The notes under the pieces were generated by a model. That model was not told the DNA's origin and ran no database searches. It was given only the letters and a program-made list of their open reading frames with translations. The translations under genes and the position numbers were made by a program. A stretch of DNA of 26,301 nucleotides, taken from positions 1 through 26,301 of IMG/VR virus record IMGVR_UViG_3300037320_000021, one strand, 5' to 3'. The DNA is from a virus. How positions within the stretch are numbered: the stretch's first letter is position 1; every line of letters starts with the position of its first letter. Below are positions 15,701 to 23,273 of this stretch, piece after piece.

Positions 15701-16082
15701 TTAGCTCTATTTGCACCTTTTGATACATAGTAGCCATACGACTACCTAATACAGCAGCTTCTTTTGTTCTCTTGTTAGCTTCTGTATTTTCAAATCTTAA
15801 TCTTTGTATAGCTTGAGCCTGTATGCCAGAAGCCTTTGTAAGTTTTGCTTTTTCTCTTGCAAGCGTCTGAGAAAGCCTTTTAGCTTCCTTTTGCTCTGCG
15901 TTTAATCCTTTTGTAGCCTTTCTAGTTTCGTTTATTTGCTTGCTTGCTGTGCTTGGTAGTTTAACGTCTTTAAATGCTTTATTTATAGTATTTACCTCGG
16001 CAGCAACTAGACCTAATTGCTTTATGAGTTTATCAATATCTTCTTTTGATTTCTGGGAAAGTACCTCTATAAATTCAGCCAT
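12741..16082 (-). CDS. Tape measure protein
   Basis: The longest gene, 1113 residues. Residues 1-185 are Lys/Glu/Gln-rich coiled coil; 191-220 is a Gly/Ala-rich hydrophobic segment; about 225-480 resembles the TP901-type tape measure core (Ala/Leu-rich helices, repeated Gly turns). Further coiled coil runs to about 930; 934-983 is a second hydrophobic segment; the last 130 residues contain the usual tape-measure end (KKGRKGGEDEYAILGD, then a Lys/Gly/Asp turn). Tape measures set tail length, at roughly 1.5 angstrom per residue in known phages, which would give a tail in the order of 150 nm. The ATG abuts the previous TAA. Confidence 0.95.
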   Translation of the reverse strand: MAEFIEVLSQKSKEDIDKLIKQLGLVAAEVNTINKAFKDVKLPSTASKQINETRKATKGLNAEQKEAKRLSQTLAREKAKLTKASGIQAQAIQRLRFENTEANKRTKEAAVLGSRMATMYQKVQIELTQLIRTQQDLMLKQQLGIKLTKQEEATLRNTTASINRKDEALKRTDESAGKFQRSVGNYGKALGGAMGAVQAMTSALGFMGGAFLAVSVLRSAFNTLKEFDKQLIAVRKTTNLSTTDIKLFSDEVVALGIDLKGISIQGLLASSEIAGQLGIKGRDNILTFAKTIEQLKLTSNIAGEESARAFAKFIEISKDTVENADRLGSVITELGNNFATTESEILKNSLEIQRAANIYAVTAQAALGLGAATSALGIQAEASRSAFLQTFKVLNEGIATGEKLDLILRLTGQSASEFKQEFDTDAVATFQKFIKGLKDASDSGENLTLILQELKLDGLGVMPVIGTLASKYDVLEGALSKANKEYIDNNALSREAGVSADSLDSIIGDLKDSFDGLVLSLDSGSGPFARFIKTYLEGTTKLLNFIGEFALTQEQIEKRNINEVLSIQRNEYKRLGDAAEKTAQQNKMLFESLLPDILEEIAKQNEIVNGTWTNSGIAIGNAEDKLVKLNKQYREHKAVLQGANEFLEKTRILNEGVDGSVQNIIFKLKEQQRQTLNGSEAWKELGRQVEAAEIELAKINGTFNGVDAAIGATIPFFDKIISKLEAQQLETSTTRKEWVKYQEQIDKAKESLRLLTRELLGMEDQTTVNQIETRGITDIESDDSFASTNIGLEKFNQLTKEGQENTEKLMDLLDKLSAKDIIFDELQGLGDLLNIDTNILEDSFDIITDKSAEMSDKIIAGAEAVGTILTGIGRTLAQDEIIRINNEIAENDRLYNARIQQAEGDAEQQDLLRQEQERKRVELEQKKAEQQRKAALFEIAVSTAVAIAKTFATLGFPAGILPALAVAAIGAAQVAIVASRPLPQYKKGRKGGEDEYAILGDGYKEEAIVGKDGNLKGISPNKPTMMHLDKGDSVIPSLNNSIARSAVLDSITMNANKMSPASDTQNQINAMRNENSRLKKDIIGSLRNANFVNNNRTSVDMGHQFKLLKYKGK

Positions 16083-16625
16083 TTACTTTTTATTCTTTGA
16101 CTCGTTAATTTTATTTATCATTTGTTTTTCGTATGCTAAGAATTTAGCTATACTTACATCTTCACTAATCGCAAAACCCATTATATTTTCAAACGCTACT
16201 AATGTAGAAGTTAAATCAAAAGTTACTTTCTTATCTTCTGAATTATCCTTAGACATTTCTATAAGGTTTTCAGTCACGTTTATGTTACGTTTAATTAAGG
16301 CTAATGCTTCTTTTGGCTTAGATAGGTCTATTTGTATTCCTGTGTTGCTTAAAGAGTTCTCAACGTCTAAAATATGCCTTGCATTTAAAGGTATTTCATC
16401 AACAACGGTGTAAGCGTAGTTTAAAAAGGCTAATTTGTGTTTAAGACCTTCTATTCTTACGGCTCCTTTTATTTTAGATAAGCTGTTCTGGTCGTTTCTT
16501 TTTTCGAAAAACTCATCGTATAATTGTTCAAATATTTCTTTATGATTCTCAACTAGCAAATATTTAGTTTCTCCACTCTCAAGAGCATTAAAGAAATCCT
16601 TTGCTTTGTGTTCTGTAAGTATCAT
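16083..16625 (-). CDS. Probable tail assembly chaperone
   Basis: A 180-residue, helical, charged protein without membrane segments, located immediately before the tape measure, which is the standard place of tail assembly chaperones. These bind the tape measure and guide tube polymerisation. No sequence motif proves it. No slippery frameshift joins it to the preceding gene; instead the two overlap as ATGA (16622-16625). Confidence 0.55.
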   Translation of the reverse strand: MILTEHKAKDFFNALESGETKYLLVENHKEIFEQLYDEFFEKRNDQNSLSKIKGAVRIEGLKHKLAFLNYAYTVVDEIPLNARHILDVENSLSNTGIQIDLSKPKEALALIKRNINVTENLIEMSKDNSEDKKVTFDLTSTLVAFENIMGFAISEDVSIAKFLAYEKQMINKINESKNKK

Positions 16626-17071
16626 ATACCTGTAATTTGTCTTATTTTCCTTATTAACTTATCCCTATAGTCGGTTTGTTGTAATTCTAAAAAGGTTTCC
16701 TTATTTAATCCAAAGATTCGCTTTCCGTATTTACCCCTTAACATACTCGTTTTTTCGTTTTGACTATCAAAAAGAAAATTAGAGCTTCCTAATGACTTTT
16801 GAAATAATTGATTTACAAATGCCCCTGTAAATATTAAGTCAACCCGTCCTTGTGCTTTAGGGTTTGTGCTTTGTTTGAATGCCTTATAAGATGAGCTTCT
16901 ATAGGCGGGACTTATTGCACTACCATCTGGATTTCTTCCGCTTTCAAATTCATCACGCTTAAGCTCCCTTATCTTCGTGTCCGTCAAAACTATCTTTTCG
17001 ACTTCCTTTTGCAATAGACTTAATTTGCTTACTTTGTTTAGTCTTTTTTGAAGTTCCTTTGCGCTTGGCAT
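16622..17071 (-). CDS. Tail-completion-like morphogenesis protein
   Basis: A 149-residue basic protein. The N-terminal 38 residues (coiled-coil-like, encoded where the gene overlaps the preceding one) are followed by a conserved-looking core: FESGRNPDGSAI, a Tyr/Ser-rich turn, DLIFTGAFVNQLF, and GKYGKRIFGLN near 113-123. This pattern resembles small tail or morphogenesis proteins of Bacteroidetes phages that I know only as unnamed proteins. Position between tube and chaperone suggests tail assembly. There is no later in-frame Met before the core, so the overlapping start is needed. Confidence 0.5.
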   Translation of the reverse strand: MPSAKELQKRLNKVSKLSLLQKEVEKIVLTDTKIRELKRDEFESGRNPDGSAISPAYRSSSYKAFKQSTNPKAQGRVDLIFTGAFVNQLFQKSLGSSNFLFDSQNEKTSMLRGKYGKRIFGLNKETFLELQQTDYRDKLIRKIRQITGI

Positions 17072-17210
17072 AATTTACATTTTTTAAATCTTTGTCAAAG
17101 TCAATTTGTAACGGTATTTGACTCTTAAGAAATATCTTTTGTTCTTCTCTTGTCAGTTCTTCAAAGTGTTTAAATCCTTTATCTGAGAAGCTTACTTTTC
17201 CTACTTGCAT
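16959..17210 (-). CDS. Hypothetical 83-residue protein overlapping the next gene
   Basis: The first 46 residues look like an ordinary small protein; the rest is Lys/Ser/Gly-rich (KRKGTSKKTKQSKQ) and is encoded in a 113-base overlap with the next gene in another frame. It follows the terminator behind the tail tube gene. Function unknown; by place it could be the first tail chaperone gene. The ATG at 17210 lies only 11 bases after the T-run of the terminator. Confidence 0.5.
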   Translation of the reverse strand: MQVGKVSFSDKGFKHFEELTREEQKIFLKSQIPLQIDFDKDLKNVNYAKRKGTSKKTKQSKQIKSIAKGSRKDSFDGHEDKGA

Positions 17211-17221
17211 AATTTTATAAT

Positions 17222-17250
17222 AAAAAAAGGACGGCGTATTACACCGCCCT
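17222..17250 (-). terminator. Intrinsic terminator after the tail tube gene
   Basis: On the minus strand AGGGCGGTGT pairs with ACGCCGTCCT (10 bp, two G-U pairs, 3-base loop), followed by seven T. The stem is GC-rich in an AT-rich window. It splits the late unit between the abundant capsid/tube genes and the tail assembly genes, whose expression would then rely on readthrough or antitermination. Confidence 0.88.
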
Positions 17251-17271
17251 AGATTAATAAATACTCTATTA

Positions 17272-18192
17272 TTAAGCTACAATTCCAACTCCTGAGATTC
17301 CTCTAAATAGTTGATCGGCTAAAACCGCTACATTTAGGCTTTCATCACTATCATATAGTTCAACTTGTACCGTATCTGTAGAAGATAGGGTTGTAGTAGT
17401 TACAAATACATATTTATTTGTCACATCGTTGTAAGCGACTGAGCTTGGAGCTTCGGCCACACCTTCGATAATAATTCTAAAGTTAGCCGCTAACAATCCT
17501 TTGATATTAAACGCTGAATTGGTTATTGCTGTTATAGTTGCCTTTACATCAGTTCCTGTGCTTAGATCGTCAAGAAATACATTAGCGTCTACAATTTCAG
17601 GCAAATCTTCACCTACATTAAAGCCTAAAGTTTCATTAGTTATAATTTGACCACGTACATTAAATTCGCTTTCGTCTTGCAACTGAATGCCAACGATGAC
17701 CTGTTCGCCGTTTGTTCCATCATTGAAAGTAAAAGTACCTGCGTTTTGCATTCCTAACTTAAAGCCAGAGACTTTAATACCATCTACAGATTCCACAACT
17801 AGAATTCCTTGCTCAAATACTAAAATAGCGTCACCACTTCCGTAGCTATTGTAACTAGATGCTATCTTATGAAATGGATAACCCTTCCAGTAAGTGAAAT
17901 CCATCATTGGCTTGCCGTTTCTTACAGTTCTAAGCAATCCGTTTGCTGATTCCTGTGTAGTGGCTTCGGCTGTATTGTTAGCGAAGTCAGCAGCGCCAAT
18001 AAAAGGTATAAAGTTCATCTTTTGAACCTCTTTGACAAAGTACTCTTTATTAAGCGTTCCTGACGCAATTACCTCGCTCCAACTTCTATCGGTACGAATA
18101 AACCCCCTTGGGAATCCTAATTCTACAATGCAAGCCGCTAGACCTGTGCCTTTCTTGTCCGTAGCGCAAGATTTGGCGTTTAAATTTATCAT
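17272..18192 (-). CDS. Major tail tube protein
   Basis: A 306-residue, acidic, beta-rich protein with many Gly/Thr/Val residues. A single copy, with no sheath gene nearby, fits a siphovirus tube subunit. Position after connector and tail terminator genes and before the chaperone/tape measure block is standard. The C-terminal 100 residues (from about 200) look like a separate Ig-like domain (ATITAITNSAFNIKG, then TTTTLSSTDTVQVELYD), a common decoration on tube proteins. The strong terminator that follows is consistent with a highly expressed product. Confidence 0.75.
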   Translation of the reverse strand: MINLNAKSCATDKKGTGLAACIVELGFPRGFIRTDRSWSEVIASGTLNKEYFVKEVQKMNFIPFIGAADFANNTAEATTQESANGLLRTVRNGKPMMDFTYWKGYPFHKIASSYNSYGSGDAILVFEQGILVVESVDGIKVSGFKLGMQNAGTFTFNDGTNGEQVIVGIQLQDESEFNVRGQIITNETLGFNVGEDLPEIVDANVFLDDLSTGTDVKATITAITNSAFNIKGLLAANFRIIIEGVAEAPSSVAYNDVTNKYVFVTTTTLSSTDTVQVELYDSDESLNVAVLADQLFRGISGVGIVA

Positions 18193-18208
18193 TTTGTTAT
18201 ATATTTAA

Positions 18209-18697
18209 TTAACATACTTTTTTTATTCTGCAATCGAATTCTAAAATAATTACATCCCAATAATCTAAAGCGGTTCTCTTCTGTGGCTTCTCTCTACTTC
18301 CTAGGTCGGTTCTGTGATAGTTGTGCAACTTTTGAATTTTTAATTCCCTAGATGTAATGTCTATAAATTTAAATTCATTAATAGCCTGTATCACTTTGTC
18401 ACAAAGAGGAACTAATACTTTTTTGTACGTTTCTTCGTTTCTCTGATCGTTAAACCATTCCTTTTTACTAGATGTTGCTATAAATAAATTTAATCTAGTC
18501 GTTAACTGCTTTTTGTATAAACTTTCTAAGTTTTCACCTTGAATTGGCATTACTAGCCATACAATAGGATATTTAGCAGCATTTGCAGAAAACACCTTGA
18601 TTAATTCAGATTCAGTACCGTAATGGTAAAGGCCTATATCAGAACTATCAACTAAGGGTTGTAAACCTTGTTTTAGTATTAATTCCGCTTCTATCAT
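18209..18697 (-). CDS. Probable tail terminator / head-tail joining protein
   Basis: A 162-residue protein with an alpha/beta pattern, containing YPIVWLVMP and TTRLNLFIATSS beta strands and a C-terminal DVIILEFDCRI strand. This arrangement resembles tail terminator proteins, which cap the tube and join it to the head. It lies just before the tube gene and overlaps the previous gene as ATGA. No diagnostic motif, so the assignment is from order and general shape. Confidence 0.55.
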   Translation of the reverse strand: MIEAELILKQGLQPLVDSSDIGLYHYGTESELIKVFSANAAKYPIVWLVMPIQGENLESLYKKQLTTRLNLFIATSSKKEWFNDQRNEETYKKVLVPLCDKVIQAINEFKFIDITSRELKIQKLHNYHRTDLGSREKPQKRTALDYWDVIILEFDCRIKKVC

Positions 18698-19290
18698 ATT
18701 CCTAAACTATTTAGATTTTCATAAAACTTAAAGTACTCTGTGGTAAAACCAGCATTGTCAGAAATAAACTTATAAAGTGTTACTTCATCTATTGACAAAT
18801 ACATAAAATGGTAATACTCTCTAGCTTCTCTTAGTTCATACATTCGTCTCCACGCTTGCACATACTTATTTGTACTCGATATAATTTGAGCCTTCTCTGC
18901 TTGGTCAACTGTGTTTCCTAACTGCGTCAGTCTTGTTTCTGTTTCCCTAACATAATTCGCATAAACAAAATCGGCAACCATTGACTGCTTAACTCCCGCA
19001 ATCTCATAACGTAAACCTCTCCATTTAATAGAATCATTGCCATCAATTAAGTCTTTATACTTTTGATTTGCGCTTACCTTAACAGTACCGTCTGTTTCAA
19101 ATTGGTCTAATATTATTTTAGATTCGTAGAACCCAAAAGCATCAGATAAGAAATTAATTTCATATTCTGCAATAGTCAATAACAACGCATCATTATTATT
19201 AATTGTTTGCGCTGCTAATCCTGTACCAGCTTCCTGATAAATGTTAGGAATAAATCGACTCCCTACGTAGTATGAAACATCTGTTATCAT
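18694..19290 (-). CDS. Probable head-tail connector protein
   Basis: A 198-residue helical protein with several aromatic-rich helices (ADFVYANYVRE, REAREYYHFMY). It lies in the connector (adaptor) slot after the capsid gene. Similar unnamed proteins occur at this place in Bacteroidetes phages. The start abuts the stop of the small gene before it. Confidence 0.5.
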   Translation of the reverse strand: MITDVSYYVGSRFIPNIYQEAGTGLAAQTINNNDALLLTIAEYEINFLSDAFGFYESKIILDQFETDGTVKVSANQKYKDLIDGNDSIKWRGLRYEIAGVKQSMVADFVYANYVRETETRLTQLGNTVDQAEKAQIISSTNKYVQAWRRMYELREAREYYHFMYLSIDEVTLYKFISDNAGFTTEYFKFYENLNSLGI

Positions 19291-19461
19291 TTACTTTCTT
19301 TTTTTCTTAGGTTCTTTTAGCTCTATGCTCTCAGTCCATTTAATAGCAACTTTTTTGCTTAAACAAATATGTGCTAAATCACGACTTAAAGTAACTTCGC
19401 TATCTTTTTTATGGACAGCGAAGTCTTTTGTGAATACTATCTTAATATCCCCTTTAGCCAT
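19291..19461 (-). CDS. Small basic protein after major capsid gene
   Basis: A 56-residue protein, two bases after the capsid stop and directly abutting the connector gene. Beta-like N-terminal half (IKIVFTKDFAVH) and a strongly basic end (KEPKKKRK). It could be a small capsid-associated or connector protein; nothing in the sequence decides this. The tight packing supports it as a real gene. Confidence 0.6.
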   Translation of the reverse strand: MAKGDIKIVFTKDFAVHKKDSEVTLSRDLAHICLSKKVAIKWTESIELKEPKKKRK

Positions 19462-19463
19462 CT

Positions 19464-20684
19464 TTAATCTGGATCAGATGCAAGAGTTACTAAATTGGCT
19501 GCGATACCAGTAGACTTTAAGAAACCAGTTTTGTCAACTTCTCTAATAAGAAATAACAATCTCGCTCTAGCCTTAATTGTCTTAAGGTCACCTTTAAATT
19601 GAGTACCTACAGTTCCTTCAGAAATTGTAATACCACCCATTTCATAGATTCTACCAAAACGACCTTCACCTACTACTAATGTATCATCAGCTAAGTTGTT
19701 ATCTTCAACAATGTCAAGACCTGCAATTTGACCAGTACTTAAGTCAAAAATATAGTTATTGTTTGCATCCTTCTTAAGCATGTAACTATCAATCACATCA
19801 GAATTAGCAGCAACAAAGTCAGGTGTATATTTAGAGCCTCTTGTCTTAACAATAGCGGTTCTCATTTTACGAACTAAATCTTTGATGTTTGCATCTTGAA
19901 TACTTGAAGCAACTGCGGTAAATGTAGGAACTTGAGCAACTAAACCTAACAAAGTGTTATTTGTTCCTGGCCCAACTGCTATTTGATTATCAATAACAGA
20001 ACGAACATTAACATCTAAGAAGTTGTTAAGTTCAGCAGCAGCCAAAACTTCATCTTCGCCAAACTCTTCACTAACTGGTAACGTATCACCAATTTTTCTA
20101 AGTACTGCGGTCTTCTCTTCGAATGCTACAGTACTTTCTGGAAAGTCTGCACCTTCCGCAACGGCTGCGGCTGCTCTTGTTATACTAGCCTCATCGAAGT
20201 CAATATATGCGATAGTTCCGTTGTGATTACCTATGCCAACAGGAAACTTTTGAAAATAATCGTACAAAGCACGCTTCTTTACTCCAAGCTGTCCTATGCC
20301 TGGCAATCTTACAGACTCGGTATTGTCTGCAATAGACGCTCGCACAACGTTAGCCTTGAAGTGTATCTCTTCTTTAGAACCTTTTACAATGGCTTTAAGT
20401 TTATCCTTATTTTCTAGGATTTCTTTAGCCAGCGTTTTGACCGCATTATGCTTTGAATCAGCAGCATCTTTTAACTGCTTTACGCTTTCCTTCATTTCGG
20501 TAACTAAAGCCTTAAGGTCTGTTACTGATTGTTTATCGGCTAAATCTTTTTCTAGCAAAGAATTTAATGCGGTTGCATCAAGCTTTGCTAATTCTGTTTT
20601 GAGCAATTCCATTTCGTCCTTGCTTGCCTGCTTTACTTTGGCCGCTAAGTCGTTAATGATTACTTCTTTTTCTTCTACTGTCAT
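19464..20684 (-). CDS. Major capsid protein, HK97 fold, with scaffold-like delta domain
   Basis: A 406-residue protein. Residues 1-105 are a Lys/Glu/Ala/Leu coiled coil, as in the delta (scaffolding) domain that the prohead protease removes. The rest fits the HK97-type capsid: an N-arm followed by ITRAAAAVAEGADFPES, the spine region, then an A-domain with GRFGRIYEMGG and a closing ARARLLF strand. It lies directly after the protease gene. A cleavage site near residue 110-125 is expected but cannot be fixed from sequence. Confidence 0.9.
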   Translation of the reverse strand: MTVEEKEVIINDLAAKVKQASKDEMELLKTELAKLDATALNSLLEKDLADKQSVTDLKALVTEMKESVKQLKDAADSKHNAVKTLAKEILENKDKLKAIVKGSKEEIHFKANVVRASIADNTESVRLPGIGQLGVKKRALYDYFQKFPVGIGNHNGTIAYIDFDEASITRAAAAVAEGADFPESTVAFEEKTAVLRKIGDTLPVSEEFGEDEVLAAAELNNFLDVNVRSVIDNQIAVGPGTNNTLLGLVAQVPTFTAVASSIQDANIKDLVRKMRTAIVKTRGSKYTPDFVAANSDVIDSYMLKKDANNNYIFDLSTGQIAGLDIVEDNNLADDTLVVGEGRFGRIYEMGGITISEGTVGTQFKGDLKTIKARARLLFLIREVDKTGFLKSTGIAANLVTLASDPD

Positions 20685-20695
20685 TTTTGTTGTTT

Positions 20696-21511
20696 TTAAA
20701 TTAAACTAACTTTACTTAGCATTTCGTGAATGCTTGCTTGAGTGCCTTGTGGCGGCTCGGTTGTAGAAGTGTCACCATTAACGGCTTCCGTTGTCTTTAT
20801 TAGTGTGGCATCGTTTGAACCAAAGGGAACTGCGCTACCTTCTAAATGTATTTTTAATTCTCTCACTAGCGTAACCACGTCAACGTTTTTAAAGGCTTCT
20901 TTGTTGACCGATTTCTCTAATGCTTCATCGTAATATTTCTTTTCAACTGCAAATCTTTCATCATTGCTATTAAAACCTATATCGGCTTTTATGTACATCA
21001 TCCGAATAGAATTTTGCATTCCCATTTTGCCCTTTTCAATGATTTTAGCAAAAGATGAATTTATAATGCTATCCTTTGCAATCTTAAAAACTAATGCTTG
21101 TGTTTTGCCTTCAAAGTCTTTGTTAAGGTCTTTCCAGTTTAGCTTCATAATCATTACCTCTACATCCTCAGGCATTGCAATAATATTATTAACGCTTATC
21201 TGATGATCGGTAACATAATAAACCTTTCTATCCTGCTCCTTTGCCGTTTTGTTCATTGAATTATTCATGTGAACATCATCGTGCATGTCAATATAATTTG
21301 TATTACTTATAACAGGATAGATAAATTTATCATCATAATTAGGTATGGCCTTAACTGTTTGATCGGTCTGATTATAAAACCCTAAGAATTTGTTTTCTTT
21401 GGTCTTAGGCGTGCTCTTTAACGATTTAACAATAGTTTCTTTATTCGCTTGTATGTATGCAAATCTATCAGCCTTATAGGTAAATTCTTTATTTGTTAAT
21501 TTGCAAAGCAT
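20696..21511 (-). CDS. Prohead maturation protease
   Basis: A 271-residue protein between portal and major capsid genes. Motifs compatible with the U35/HK97 prohead protease (herpesvirus assemblin fold): DMHDDVH near 75-81, a candidate catalytic His in VTDH (H103) and a candidate catalytic Ser in QNSIRMMY (S168), which corresponds to the SxG/SIGF position. The last 50 residues are Thr/Ser/Pro/Gln-rich and may be a flexible tail. The similarity is moderate, so gene order carries much weight. The start overlaps the previous stop as TAATG. Confidence 0.8.
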   Translation of the reverse strand: MLCKLTNKEFTYKADRFAYIQANKETIVKSLKSTPKTKENKFLGFYNQTDQTVKAIPNYDDKFIYPVISNTNYIDMHDDVHMNNSMNKTAKEQDRKVYYVTDHQISVNNIIAMPEDVEVMIMKLNWKDLNKDFEGKTQALVFKIAKDSIINSSFAKIIEKGKMGMQNSIRMMYIKADIGFNSNDERFAVEKKYYDEALEKSVNKEAFKNVDVVTLVRELKIHLEGSAVPFGSNDATLIKTTEAVNGDTSTTEPPQGTQASIHEMLSKVSLI

Positions 21512-21630
21512 TACTTTATAATTTTGTTATTTAACTTTAAGCTTTTAATCTCTTCTAGTATATTCTTAATTCTGTCTTTGTTTTTAGTCTTACTAATCTC
21601 CTTGTTGAGCGCCTTGATTTGATCTTTCAT
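21511..21630 (-). CDS. 39-residue charged helical protein between portal and protease
   Basis: ATG 21630 lies inside the 3' end of the portal gene in another frame, and the stop overlaps the protease start as TAATG. The product is Lys/Ile/Leu/Glu-rich and helical (IKNILEEIKSLKL). It may be a scaffold-like peptide or simply a translational coupler that delivers ribosomes from portal to protease. The two overlapping junctions favour real translation. Confidence 0.55.
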   Translation of the reverse strand: MKDQIKALNKEISKTKNKDRIKNILEEIKSLKLNNKIIK

Positions 21631-22861
21631 ATTTAATTTGTTTTGTAAAGTTATATCCTAACTGAATCTTTGCATCTTCTGGGTCAACTCCTGCTTGTAA
21701 CAAATTAAGCAAAGCTTCTGACTTTCTCTTTTCGCTTTCTTCCTTTTGCATTCTACTATAATAATTAAAAGGTAAATGAGTCCATTCCATACAAGCTTCG
21801 CCAACAAAGTTAAAACGCTTCATAATCAAATCTACAAAGTCTTCACCCTTAGGACTCATGACGTAGTCAACGTGTGCGCCCCTTGCTTTCTCTTGGTTTT
21901 CATAAGTTGCACCGCTTCCAACCTCTGCTTCAATTACATCTTTAGGCACTCCATAGATACGACCAATTTTAAAGGCGTCTTGTACGTAGGCTTCGTCTAG
22001 TTTTAGTTTCCCCATGTCCTCTACAAACCGCTTAATCTCTATCATTGATTTGATGGCTGTGACTGGCGTGTTTTTCATTGTCTTCTGTTCAATGTCTTTC
22101 TTCTCTCCTTGGCTCATCATAGGGTTGTCAAGGTCATCAGATCCTACTTTACCAGCTACCATGTACTTTCCAGCAAATAATAAGTTTGTGTTCTTTGCGT
22201 CTAATGCCAATTCAGAATTAGAAAGCACCTTAAAAAGTGAATCTATAACGCTTGAACCTTTAAACCATTGTTTTGTTGTTGAGCTTAAGTCTGTGTAGTG
22301 TATTACTTTATTAAATGGTATTTTAGTTTCGTCTCCGTTATCATACTTATACTTAACTAGATTCTTTTTAAAATTGTCTGCGTTTAGCTTTGACAAAAAC
22401 AGTTTGTCCCCTTGATCTGTCATTTCTTTTGGAAACTGCATTTTAGAAGGGTCTAGAAAATAAAGTATATTATCAGATGTAGAAATAAAACTTTCTGCGA
22501 ATAGATAAGCGTTACCCATCATTAACCAAAACATATAATCCCATTTAAGTTGACGGGTTGTTTGAAATGGATTTGGTTCTGATATTAATTCGTAAAGTGG
22601 ATGGTTTGGTATGATCTCGCCGTTAGTGTCTTTAACGTATATTTTACCCAATGAGAAAAGATCACAGTTCATTTTAACGATTGTCAAAAATGCTGGATTG
22701 TTAAGTATAACCTTTAGTTTGGCCGCTTCCTCTTGGTAATCGTTATACGAGGTATTAGGCGAATAGTGCATGAAGTTTAAACCTCTCACCCTATCTATTG
22801 TGGTATCACGATTGTATAGTCTTGTGAACCTACTCCCAAAGAATGATTCTAATATACTAAT
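21593..22861 (-). CDS. Portal protein
   Basis: An HK97-type portal of about 400-422 residues: N-terminal wing, NPFQTTRQLKWDYMFWLMMG, GNAYLFAE, then IHYTDLS, FKGSSVIDSL, a stem/crown region, and MEWTHLPFNYYS near the C-terminus, all usual in this family. It forms the dodecameric DNA channel. The reading frame is open to 22864, and its first codons read ISILESFFGSRFTRLY if begun at ATT 22861, which looks like a natural portal N-terminus. No ATG, GTG or TTG lies upstream of GTG 22789. See the finding on this start. The gene ends TAG directly followed by TAA. Confidence 0.9.
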   Translation of the reverse strand: MSILESFFGSRFTRLYNRDTTIDRVRGLNFMHYSPNTSYNDYQEEAAKLKVILNNPAFLTIVKMNCDLFSLGKIYVKDTNGEIIPNHPLYELISEPNPFQTTRQLKWDYMFWLMMGNAYLFAESFISTSDNILYFLDPSKMQFPKEMTDQGDKLFLSKLNADNFKKNLVKYKYDNGDETKIPFNKVIHYTDLSSTTKQWFKGSSVIDSLFKVLSNSELALDAKNTNLLFAGKYMVAGKVGSDDLDNPMMSQGEKKDIEQKTMKNTPVTAIKSMIEIKRFVEDMGKLKLDEAYVQDAFKIGRIYGVPKDVIEAEVGSGATYENQEKARGAHVDYVMSPKGEDFVDLIMKRFNFVGEACMEWTHLPFNYYSRMQKEESEKRKSEALLNLLQAGVDPEDAKIQLGYNFTKQIKYERSNQGAQQGD

Positions 22862-22940
22862 GTACTATATTTACAGGCATGCTCCCGAATTTTTTTAAAG
22901 AATGCTTGCAAGATACAAATTTATTTATTATGACTGTCTT

Positions 22941-23081
22941 TTATTTCAATTCTTTAGGCGTTATCTTATAAGCCACCAAATCCTTGTATTCAATTATCTG
23001 GTGGCATCCTCTACACTGTGTCTGGCCTGTGGTTTGTTCTACCTTGGTTGATTTATTGCAGTATGAGCAGTTTACTTTCAT
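22941..23081 (-). CDS. 46-residue zinc-ribbon protein
   Basis: Two CxxC pairs, CSYC (5-8) and CRGC (24-27), with a His next to the last Cys, form a one-metal zinc ribbon. The remaining 19 residues are a short charged tail. Similar mini zinc fingers occur in phages as nucleic-acid or protein-binding factors. It starts 8 bases after the membrane protein gene and is followed by the 79-base gap before the portal. Role unknown. Confidence 0.7.
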   Translation of the reverse strand: MKVNCSYCNKSTKVEQTTGQTQCRGCHQIIEYKDLVAYKITPKELK

Positions 23082-23088
23082 AGGCTAA

Positions 23089-23259
23089 TTATTTACGGTT
23101 AATAGAGTCCAACATCTTCGCAAAGACTCCAAGGATTAAAGATAAGCCTATATTCTTTATTAAGTCATGGCTTACAAGTAATAAGCATAAAAAGAATACA
23201 CCTGAGTATATTCCTAATATGCCTAGCTCTTGTACTATGTACTTTATTCTTTGCTTCAT
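23089..23259 (-). CDS. 56-residue membrane protein
   Basis: Two hydrophobic segments, about 12-29 (LGILGIYSGVFFLCLLLV) and about 36-49, with basic ends. It starts 15 bases after the possible structured RNA and is followed closely by the zinc-ribbon gene. A membrane protein between terminase and portal genes is not a structural component of the head; it could alter the host envelope or be a moron. Function unknown. Confidence 0.6.
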   Translation of the reverse strand: MKQRIKYIVQELGILGIYSGVFFLCLLLVSHDLIKNIGLSLILGVFAKMLDSINRK

Positions 23260-23273
23260 GGGTAATTTTTATT

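Noticed and set aside
17043-17049. In-phase A AAA AAG slippery heptamer in the 83-residue gene, at the position where phages use -1 frameshifting for tail chaperones
   Set aside because: A -1 slip reaches TAA after two more codons (AAA, GAC), while the next gene is in the +1 frame, so no fusion product results.
22911-22945. Promoter before the portal gene (TAAATTTG on the minus strand)
   Set aside because: No TTG lies at 17-20 bases upstream; the nearest is 23 away, and the P1-P3 upstream box is missing.
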